NCBI GenBank assembly: GCA_008704415.1
Contig: VXIS01000021.1
Coordinates: 124,001 to 188,000 of the forward strand
DNA length: 64,000 nucleotides
From: Sphaerosporella brunnea
Taxonomy: Eukaryota > Ascomycota > Pezizomycetes > Pezizales > Pyronemataceae
Direction: 5' to 3'
Made by a program: the position numbers and the translations under genes
The notes under the pieces: generated by a model
Seen by the model: only the letters and a program-made list of their open reading frames with translations
What the model was told of the DNA's origin: nothing
The model's database searches: none
Shown here: in pieces, positions 55,274 to 64,000 of the stretch
Layout of the letters: every line of letters starts with the position of its first letter
Numbering within the stretch: position 1 is the stretch's first letter

Positions 55274-55789
55274 TCTTTGTGGGCGGGTCGGTGCTTTTAG
55301 GACTCAAACCTGGTGGCCGGAATACCGACCACGGCTGAAAACACGCTTGCGTATGACATTCGTTGCTTGCCTTGCTGATTTGAAGTTTTTCACCGATCCG
55401 GCTGATCCTACTATATTGGGGGACTTCATTGGCGAACCTCTTGCATAGCCGCCTAGCAGGTCATGCCCTACACATGTAGGTTTTATTGCGGAATATTGAC
55501 GACGCAGTAGAGGCGCTGGCTGGAGTGGACGTGAGCTGTGAGTGATGGTATACATGTGTTCTATCATGGCCACAAGATAGCCTACCGCATGACAGACCGC
55601 CGCTGGACAGGCCACTAGGCAGATAGGCCTCTGGTTTGCACGTCTCACCAAAGTTTGTGCTGGCGCACAAGGCAGATGAGTTCCCCGCTGAGCAGGCCGG
55701 CCGGGTCTGACGTTGCGTGCGCCGGGGTGTGTCTTTCTGCTTCCTACGTCCAAGTATCCGTGGCAATCATGCAGCCGGCCTCGATCTGG

Positions 55790-57185
55790 ATGCGACCACG
55801 CCCACGGCGCTCACAAGGCCGGTCACAACGGCCAAACGGCGGCTGCGATATATGGCGGACGCTGCCTTCGACAGCGACCCGCCGACCAGCCGTCCCCTGG
55901 TTCACTGATGATCAAACTGGCCAAGGCCATCCCCGGAGGAAGAAAGATGCACATCCACTTACAACAGCCCTTGAGGCTCTGTCATCACGGATCCGGAGGG
56001 AGCCACCATCCATCCCGCAACGATGTGGCAAGAACCCAACCACAACACAATCGCCGTAGACACAGACGGATCCAGACTTGAAACCGGAGATTGCGCTTAG
56101 GCAGCAGTCACTCGCAATGGCAGCGAGCGTAACATGTGGTTGAGCAGTGCCAGATACTTGGGCCACAACAAGGAGGCGTACGACGCCGAACGCTTTGGCA
56201 TTGCCGCAAGCCTTGACCTGACGCCTCAGCATATACCCGCTAACTAACCGTACGGCACAGTCCGCACTTCACATATGCGCAGGCCACCCTTTGGAGGCTA
56301 CGGAAAGATGCGCCCGGCCCCGCGCAATGGCTGTTACCTATAATCGCTCGTTCTGAGGGTGCGCTCCTGAAAGCCGGCTGGACAACGGTGTTCCGCTGGG
56401 TGCCAGGCCAGCCGCTCGGGAATGAGCTCGCTCATCACCGAGAAAAGGAAGCCGCTGAGCGCGGGGAAGACCACAATCACTGCGAATTGAAGACCCCTGA
56501 GGTACTCAACATGGCGTCGCTCGCGCACACTGCCAGGGAGACGACGCAGGCCAAACGGCAAAACCGTGTTGCGTGGATGAAGAAGCGCTGCAATAAGAGA
56601 TACTATAAAGCTCGAAGGTCACAAGGACGCAACACTGCGGCGGCCAAAGCTCCGAAAAGAATCCCCGCCTTATTTTGCAAGCTGAGACTGCATAAAGCTC
56701 CTCCGGCCCCCTACCTGTGGTCGACGAACAGGAGGGCTAACGATAAGTGCCGATCCTGCAAGAAGGCGCCGCAGCAGACAAGAGAGCACCTTTTGAAATT
56801 CTGTGCCAGGTGGCGAGGAGAACAAGACGCATTGTGGAAGGCCGTCAGTGAAGCCCATCACGTGAGGGAAAAATGGGGAGTGAGAGGAGGAAGATCCCAA
56901 TCAAGGTCCTGTTAGCAGATAGTCGAGGTACCAACCCCGTGCTGGGATTTTTAGGCGCACCACGATTGGGATCTGGCCCGAGAAGCCAAGAACGTAATGC
57001 CAACTGTGACTTACCTGCTCTCCTATGTCAGATACGAATTTCCCTATTTTTCCTCTGTTTTTCTTTCATTTTAAGACACACAAGATGGTGGGCCTTTTGG
57101 TTCAAGGGAAGTCTGCATGTACTCACTATGTCATGGCCGCCAGCGACCGAATGCATGATCATTAAAACAAAACAAACAAAACAGC
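55790..57185 (+). mobile_element. LINE copy with ORF2 RNase H and C-terminal domain plus 3' tail
   Basis: Plus-strand frames, with several shifts, give KRRLRYMADAAFDSDPPTSR, then MWQEPNHNTIAVDTDGSRLE (RNase H first Asp) and GHNKEAYDAERFGIAASLDL. The frame 56388-56915 has WVPGQPLGNELAHHREKEAA (the RNase H end block). Next come FCKLRLHKAPPAPYLWSTN, RRANDKCRSCKKAPQQTREH, and LLKFCARWRGEQDALWKAV, the C-terminal zinc-binding-like domain. A 3' UTR ends with catggccgccagcgaccgaa and an A-rich tail at about 57185. Endonuclease and RT are missing, so it is 5'-truncated. The 5' limit is approximate. It is the most complete ORF2 fragment in the window. Confidence 0.8.
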
Positions 57186-57849
57186 CGGCATCCATCACTC
57201 CTGGCCATTCACCAATAATCTACAGCTGTCCACATCGCTGATGTTGGACCACTAAAAATTCCTAAGCTACACACAAAGAACGAGCGCTACCAGTACGGCG
57301 CTCTAGATCGCAGTTCTGTGCGACCAATTTTCGAACCCCGGCAATGTCTCCTCCCTGACGTTGACCCGCATTGGGCCGTCACCAAATTGGAGCTTGGAAG
57401 CAGGAACAGAGGAGCAAATCATGTGGATTGAGAGGTTGAAGTTCTGGATGCCTCAATTATAGTAAATGGAGTGTTAAGGTATCATTATCTGCCGGGTGGG
57501 ACACCCAGAAATTCTATCTGCCGCTTGGGCTGGCCATCCGAGAATACCAGCCCGTAGCCTATCAGCATAGACTGGAGCTCGGCAGGCCTGGCTGTTGGTC
57601 GCCAGTTCAAAAGTCAGGGTAGGATGGCGCGGTTGCCGAATCCAGAGAATCATTGCCATCCTGCTGTCCACCGAGTACATGTCAATACAAAATGGGATCG
57701 CAGCTAGTTCATATAAGGCCTCGATCAGCGCCATTGATAAAAGAAGGTGACGCGTGGACGAAACCCTGCAATATGTAACGAGGCTCTCGAGGTTAGAGAG
57801 CCGAGGGCGCCTGAACAAATCTCCCGAGTTCACTAGATACATCATCAGC

Positions 57850-58226
57850 TCAAGACAACCGTCGCTCCCTCCTCCCCTCCCAGTGAAGGGACGGAAGCCG
57901 AACGGGGCCGGAAGCAGGTCGAAAGAAAGCAGCGTAGGCGGCTCTCGGGTCGCTCAACGAAGGAGGGAAACGGGGGTGGCGCGCCTTCCTGGGCCCACGT
58001 GGCTCGGTGTGGTGGTGCGAGCATCAACGTCTCCATAGGCGGAGCCGCAGCAGGTGTTTACGGTCTCTTTCGCGTTTTTACGTGTCGCGATTGCCTTGCT
58101 TTCTTTCCTCAAGAGGGCCGCAGGCCCCACGAGGAGGCCTAGGCCTAAGCTGCAGGTCAGTCTCTCTTCTATATATATGCCATGGCCGCACGCGGCCGAA
58201 TGCAACATGATTCAAACAAAACAAAG
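57850..58226 (+). mobile_element. ORF1-only LINE-derived retroposon, 5'-truncated copy
   Basis: Decayed ORF1 C-terminal text (RKQVERKQRRRLSGRS, GGAPSWAHVARCGGASINVS, IGGAA) matches VERKKRRRPSG / VPSWAQVAGDG of the complete element at 24956-26291. The sequence then passes straight into the LINE 3' UTR (tttcctcaagagggccgcag, then gccatggccgcacgcggccg) and an A-rich tail (aacaaaacaaagcaaaaac) without ORF2. The 5' limit is approximate, and no clear target duplication was found. Confidence 0.72.
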
Positions 58227-59019
58227 CAAAAACTGAACTTCCATAGTCCCCTGCCCAAAAGTGGCGACCTCGGCCGAGCATGGTTCAATTGATCCCGTTC
58301 CCAGGGTTTTGCAATCCTCTGCGCGGCGACTGGACCCAGCGGCTGGCCGGCGTACGCCAAAGCAAACGCGCATGGCGCTCCTCGCCGAAAGACAAACTGA
58401 CTGCCTGAACGCGCCGCACTGGTTGCATGCAAGATCCTTTATTCCAGCTTGTTCACAAAAATAGCAGCTGGTAAACTAGACAACAGATCCCAGCATAGGG
58501 AGGTATTCAGCAGTTGGATTCTGCATGCTGATCGTCAGGAATTGTAAGCATCGATGTTGTGCATAGTCGGTTATGATCGGTGTGAGGTCCTTGTTCCCGG
58601 TGCGACGTGTGGCGCGTTCGTATTCAATCGGCCACAAAGCGACAGTGAATATGGTTTCTCAATCTCTGGACCTTCCACCTCATGATGGATTCCGTCGCAA
58701 GCTCGGCTCAGGGAGTGTGGGAAAATTAAATCCAGCATACCCAATAACTCTAGGGAATGTGTGCAACAAATTCGCCACACACCTCGTCATGTAGGAATAC
58801 GTGCATTGGGCCTCCATGGACAGTAACCGCCCTAGTGTACGCTCATTGAAGTCCTAAACATGTCGTCGTGTGGCTGGAGACGGTGTCGAAGGGTGGTGAC
58901 GTACATCCTAACGCGCAGTTATAGGCATGTTCCATCGTGCCGTTACCCGCTACTCTTGCGTGGCCCTTACGCTGTGAAGTTACGCACGTAGAACCTCAGT
59001 ACACCTCTTCTCCGTCGCC

Positions 59020-59661
59020 TTATTGCTCGGCGCCAATGCACCACTGCCACGGAAACGCGGCAGCATCCGTGTGCTCCACCCACCCCACAACTGCTCGCAG
59101 CGTGGCAGGAGTCGTTGGCGCAACGGCTGGGAGTGAGGATACCCCTCCGCGCGTGGCAGCATCGATGGTCGAACCAATATTACACTTCAGGACAAGAGCC
59201 TTGAAGTGCCTGCGCTGTTCTGACATCACGTTGTCGGGTTTTGTCATGGACTGCCAAAAAACCGAGGAATGTCTTCCCGCACGGTGGCCAAGGCAATAAA
59301 TACTTACAAACAAAGACCAAGCTGCGGCGCGGCAGTTGTGAGTCTCGCGTGGCGATGCAAGTGCGGTGAGGGCTGGTGGGCAACCGTGAGTGGTCCTGTC
59401 CGGGAGAGTCAAAGTGGCACGGCCGATCGTGGCGAGCTTGGAACTTAACTGCTCTTGCAGGACCGAACCTCCAGGTGCCGTGTCTATTGCCACCGTGTAG
59501 CTACCGAGTGTATAGCTGCTAAGCACATGCCGATGCTTAGGAGAACTTGAAAGTGGCTTCCATGAATAACTCTCTCCCTGAACTCTAGCAGGCTCATACA
59601 CCCGTGCGTGCATGGGGTCGCGTATTGTCACCAAGAGGCCCAAGGCGTTGTCTTCCTGCAC
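59020..59661 (-). CDS. Hypothetical 213-residue ORF
   Basis: The longest frame of the last 6 kb, on the minus strand, begins MQEDNALGLLVTIRDPMHAR. It has a moderately protein-like middle (GSYTVAIDTAPGGSVLQEQL, SSKLATIGRATLTLPDR), but no known motif, no splice context and no repeat partner. It is listed as a candidate only. Other frames between 58227 and 61323 are weaker. Confidence 0.25.
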   Translation of the reverse strand: MQEDNALGLLVTIRDPMHARVYEPARVQGESYSWKPLSSSPKHRHVLSSYTLGSYTVAIDTAPGGSVLQEQLSSKLATIGRATLTLPDRTTHGCPPALTALASPRETHNCRAAAWSLFVSIYCLGHRAGRHSSVFWQSMTKPDNVMSEQRRHFKALVLKCNIGSTIDAATRGGVSSLPAVAPTTPATLRAVVGWVEHTDAAAFPWQWCIGAEQ

Positions 59662-61323
59662 TCCCCGGGCGGTTCCTTAATCCTCACCCCTGTTGGGATT
59701 CTGGGGCGGCCACACGTTGGCTCCATCGCTGTGCCCCAAGCCCTACAGCATAACATCCCGACCGCCATGTGAGGGACATCACGCGGCGCCGGCTACCGAG
59801 CCGTAGGATGATAACCACCGGCAAAATCAAGGTGCAAGAGCAGCGTCGCACAAACCTCGGCAGCTCAGTTTTGAAACAAAAGCCGCGGTAACTTCCATTG
59901 CGGGTCAACAAGGCGCTTGAAGACGTGGTAAGTAATGAAACCGGTGCATCAGCCGGCTTTGAATGAATCTGATTACCGGATCTGTTTCAGCATGATGAGT
60001 GCACATGTCGGTAAAGGAACGCACTTCCTGAGGTCGTGGCACCAGAGAAGCTGCCCTCAACTCTTTCTCGGAGATCATATTCCTCTCTGGCCCCAGCGTT
60101 GATGGTTCGGCCTGATGGTTGACTGGTTTTTCTACAGGTGGAGAATGATAACATTGCCTGATTTTCCAGATAAAAAACATTCACGAGATTCACCCGCTTC
60201 ACGAGCGGGATGTGAATGGAGAACCAGGCCGGAGAGGGAATTATGTAGTGGCAGAAACCACTGAGTTCCAAAGTCAGCCGGCAGAAACACCGACGGTTGG
60301 GGTCACAATCAGCGATCGCTCAAACCGGGCGGTCCAGCTTAGGACAGAGCTTCTTCATCAGGCGAAACTTCTTCATGCGCCGGGTTCCTTACGCCCAGCA
60401 GCGGTTGACGACACTGCAGTCGACAATGTTCTGCTATTGAACGTTAGTGAACATAAAATTGCCCTTGCGTGATTCCATATTACAGGGTAGCTGGTTTCAC
60501 CCGGATTGGCCCGCCTGATTCTCACTAAAGCCGTGTTCCTGCGGCACCGGTGGGCAAAGCTGAGTCTTCAAAGGGGTCGCTGCGAAAACCCCAAACTGTT
60601 CAGTATTCAGTTGCAAGCCCATCCATCTTGCCACATATCATGCGCGACGAGAGTCAGGGCGGCACTGGTATATTGGTGTGCAGGGTATCCGAGTTGCCAG
60701 CACCTGCTGTTTCACGGTGCGGTGGTCGGTAGGAAACGATATGGCTTGGAAAACTGCCTGCTTGATTGCGCTATCCCATACAAACTGACACGTGACGCCT
60801 ATATGCGGCGTGGAGAGGCGAGTCGGCTTAGTAGGGGCTATGTAACCTACTCCCGATTCTCATTGGTTTGGATTAGCAGTATCCGCTACTGTACCGCTAC
60901 ATGTTTTGCAGGCAACATACACCGTGCACTGACAGTGTCGCTTTCATCGCACCAGCATCGTGTTTCGTGCATTGATTTTGTTTATTATCCATAAGCCCTG
61001 ATGCAGGATAGGAAATTGCCCACCCCTCCCCAGCGCCCCGCCATTGCAACCTAGGGTTGGGGCAGGGTAACAAAGTGGCAGAAACCATCGGGTGCCAGGT
61101 TTGACCCCACCGGGCCCTTCAGCACCTGGACACATCTAATCCACGCAGACGGCACGTATTCTGAGGTTGCGCTCAGCAGGTGATCTTGGCGGTCAGCAAG
61201 TGAACACCAGAGTACTACCCAAACCTACAAACATGATCGGACAACATCGGCACACCATGGATATGAATCTCGCACGATTCCTTCGTTCTCGCCTCCTTTT
61301 TTCTACCCATCGGGCGGCATGTA

Positions 61324-61497
61324 CAGTAGAGTCTCTGCATAAGAACACGGTAATATCAGAATATCAGCCCTATAAGAATATGGTGGCCGGTCCCAACCGA
61401 TTTTGTATGGGACAAGCCACTCTCTCTATACGAATTTTCACTTTATAAGAATCAGCCCCAGCGGTCCCGACCGTATTCTTACATAGACACTCTACTG
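61324..61497 (+). mobile_element. Pogo/Tc1-type MITE (174 bp)
   Basis: Terminal repeats CAGTAGAGTCTCTGCATAAG (left) and CAGTAGAGTGTCTATGTAAG (right, read inward) are flanked by TA on both sides (61322-61323 and 61498-61499). A TA duplication with CAGT-type ends is the Tc1/mariner-pogo signature. Subterminal ATAAGAA/GTAAGAA motifs repeat inside. It encodes nothing. Confidence 0.88.
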
Positions 61498-61780
61498 TAT
61501 CACCGATAGCTGGCCTAAAGAGTCATGCGGACAATCATGCAAACGGACGGTCTTCAACCGAATGAGTGCTGTTGAGTGAATCACATCCATATAAATTAGC
61601 CGCAGAACGGTCCGATTGTCGGTCGCCATATAGCTCAGGCCTGACTGTGCTGACCGAAGCCCAGAAGCGATATCTGGTACCACAAAATCAACTTCATGGA
61701 GTCGCGCGTAACTACCATTCCACGTGCTGAACGTCATTCCCGCCCCCTCTCCGTGAACCCCAGGTTCGTTGCGCGCTTTG

Positions 61781-62108
61781 ACGTAGGGTCTGCACAATCA
61801 ACTCAACCTATACCGCGTGGAAACCGCTCCTCGCCGGACACTCGACCCAACAGCAGACCCAACTTGGGGTTGACACGCAGAGCTGCACACCCAGTAGAGG
61901 CCGCTGGACTAACGATACCTTTCCCCTCTGCACAGCGAAAGCGGAGTTCGATGGCGAAGTGAATTCACTCTACCGAGGGGTTCAGCTATTCAGCGCTTTG
62001 CACAGCGGCAAGGAACTAACTAAGCAGGATCTTCGGCTGCACTGCCGCCAGGCAAGGACGATTCTATCCAATGCCTGGTCCGCTGCATCTTTAGATGGAG
62101 CCGCATGA
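61781..62108 (+). pseudogene. Spliced coding relic of unknown family
   Basis: Two coding-like stretches join across a 42-nt intron (61894-61935; GTAGAG donor, ACTAAC branch site, TGCACAG acceptor). The first ends with KPLLAGHSTQQQTQLGVDTQ; the second reads KAEFDGEVNSLYRGVQLFSA, then LHSGKELTKQDLRLHCRQAR, and stops at 62106-62108. The branch site is a perfect consensus, and both sides have protein-like composition. No start exon was found, so it may be the end of a larger or broken gene. Confidence 0.4.
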
Positions 62109-64000
62109 CGGTTCCTCGCGGGTGTCCATACACGCCGACCTCGACGGCAACAGGTTTGCGGACTTCACAGCCACAGGTTCAGCCTCAGTCAATACTCGCG
62201 TCCAGGCGCTTGAACGACGGGCCAGCGCGGCCCATCTGCAGGGCAAGGCCTTGGGATCACGCAGCAACGGCACAAAACGGTAGATACGACAAAGCGGCGG
62301 ACTCCGTGCATCGCACATTCCGCAAATAATGACTGTCTTCAGGCCTGCTTTCAAAACGCAGGGAAAAATCTTGGCACCCTGGCAGTCCCCATTTCTCACG
62401 AAGAAGGCTCACGAACGATATTGACAACAAAGACTCAGAGGAGTGCTGATCCTAGCTCTCTAGCAACTGGCAAACCTGGGGCCATGACTGCAAGAAATGT
62501 GAGCGGCGGCTACCTCATCCTCGCGCACGATGGAGGGTCCGCTAGGATAGAACCATCTTCGGTGGCGATCTGTTGGCGAGTATTGCAGGAATACAACGAA
62601 CTGCTGCTATCCTTCAGTCACAGGCGCAGGAAAGTTGTGGCCATCACGCAGGAGGAGGAAGAAACGTCCTCCAAGGAGGAGGAACGATCCGGCCCTGGGG
62701 GTCATGGCTCATTATCGTTGGGTCTGTTCCTTTCCTTTCCTATTATACCGGTCCTTTGTTAGCGTGCGTTTTGTGTTCATGGATTGCGCAGTTGATGCAA
62801 GAGATTGTATCAATAGGGTAGCTGAGAGGAACCGGGTCCGGAGCCTGCCATGATCTTTCAAGATAGCATTCAGTGAACAACCTTGATTACAAACAAACAG
62901 GCTAGACATGTTGTGGCAAGCTTCCTTCCGGGTCCAGTCCGCACCCCACATCGATCCGTGACAGCCCAAGCACCAATCTGCACGGCTCCAATATCCGCAG
63001 TTAAAGTTACCCGTCCCCACGGCGAGTCTCACATATCGACCGGAACAAAGTTTACCTCAGACCATGCAGCATGCTACCACCGCAGAGAGCAGATATGACT
63101 GTCCTGGGAAAGTGTTGTTTTCAAAGTTCAACCCTAGTTATCCCCACCCCATCGGCATGTCCACAATATGGCTTCATTTGTATAGGCCCTCCGTTGTAAA
63201 GGGGTCCAAGTCGACGTCAGCATCGTGGCCATTCGCCGGCCAAGGGCGGCCCAGTGTGTTCGGACTAGATTGCGCAAAAATCCCACCATAATATGATCAC
63301 CATCACTACACCGCGGTGATCTGGTTGGCGTGAGTTGTGGCTTTGTAAGTGAGACGCGTGAAAAGTTTGGAGTGAGACGAAGTGAAGGAAGGATTGGGTC
63401 CATCCTCATGCTTGAGTATGGCAGATCATGCCGCCCGACTGCCAAATGTAATGGCTTGTGAGTGTGGGTCTCTCAAAAGGGAAGCGTTGCCAGGGAAATG
63501 TCGGCCAAAAAAACGGAATCAGTAGGCACTCAGAAAGCTGATTAACCATCGCTCTCCTCGGAAAGCAATATAGCGAACAGATAGTCGGCATGGGATCAAT
63601 TGTACGCGCGGCATGAACAGCAATTGCATGAGCAGATGCGCTTCCACCTAGATCACGGTGGCCTCTGGCCAATGAAACTTGGTTGGTATATAAAAACGCT
63701 GGATCTGGTCATCAGGTACAGTGAAATGAAAGTTCTTGCAGGTCTACTAGGGTATTTTGGTATTTCGCCGTCACGCAAGCCGTTTGGTGGATTGTAATAT
63801 TTCCAAGCAGCTTCTTGGTGCGCGGGAAAAACACATGCTGTTTGAACGGCACGGAAATCGCGCATGTCAGTTGTCATGGCCACGGCGGATTAAGCGTTTA
63901 GGCGGCGAAAATAGTTATGACGGCCATGCACCTGAACCATGCTTTGCGCTCAACACCAGAATTGAAACCCACCGCTCCATGGAATGTCTACTCAACTGTG
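62109..64000. other. No supported gene
   Basis: A frame at 62421-62762 has an acidic Glu run (TQEEEETSSKEEERSG), but nothing links it to a family. No terminal repeats, LINE tails or RNA genes were seen to the window end. Confidence 0.4.

Noticed and set aside
60506..60994. 162-residue plus-strand frame
   Set aside because: Cys/Arg/His-rich text without motif; likely chance.

Overview
The window looks like a transposon-rich, gene-poor piece of a filamentous fungal genome, most likely a basidiomycete (Agaricomycetes). The reasons are an intact fungal-type protein kinase (FunK1 family) with a broken paralogue, short GT-AG introns of 42-64 bp, RNase H-bearing LINE fragments with CCHC ORF1 proteins, a chromodomain Ty3 remnant, a Ty1/copia remnant, and several families of hAT-like miniature elements. 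The species cannot be told from this sequence. There is no sign of bacterial organisation (no operons, no usable Shine-Dalgarno sites, no CRISPR).

Layout. 0-11 kb: mostly relics. A Ty3/gypsy chromovirus 3' end with LTR lies at 3.66-4.44 kb, a broken acidic/basic-tailed ORF at 6.06-6.53 kb, a tRNA-like SINE head at 7.7 kb, and a large inverted repeat at 8.18-9.00 kb. 11.5-13.9 kb: the one clearly intact large gene, a 778-residue FunK1 kinase. 14.4-15.1 kb: a hAT-type element with an exact 8-bp target duplication. 16-16.8 kb: LINE RNase H fragment (minus). 18.3-21.9 kb: Ty1/copia remnant (minus) with 3' LTR and a nearby solo LTR; a second hAT-type element (21.918-22.782 kb) with exact 8-bp duplication abuts its 5' part. 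24.4-26.3 kb: a LINE fragment, then an ORF1-only retroposon, both bounded by target duplications. 27.0-27.8 kb: FunK1 pseudogene broken by a 20-bp tandem duplication. 28.1-28.7 kb: hAT transposase remnant. 30.8-34.1 kb: two small spliced genes of unknown function. 35.7-38.4 kb: a ~166-bp satellite array, with two hAT-like elements between its main block and a small outlying piece. 38-50 kb: degenerate repeats and coding relics. 51.5-58.2 kb: six LINE-related insertions on both strands. 58.2-64 kb: sparse; one pogo-type MITE and a spliced coding relic.

How it fits together. Most of the DNA is explained by retroposition and cut-and-paste transposons, many bounded by target duplications visible here. 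The most interesting system is a set of three LINE-derived elements that keep ORF1 (CCHC protein) and the LINE 3' tail but lack ORF2. One is a complete 1.34-kb insertion with a 19-bp target duplication, the architecture of mammalian HAL1 elements. ORF2-bearing LINE copies in the same window carry the same 3' tail, so they are plausible sources of the enzymes in trans. The host-gene signal is limited to the FunK1 kinase, a two-exon 374-residue protein (32.87-34.06 kb) and a possible two-exon zinc-finger miniprotein (30.76-31.07 kb).
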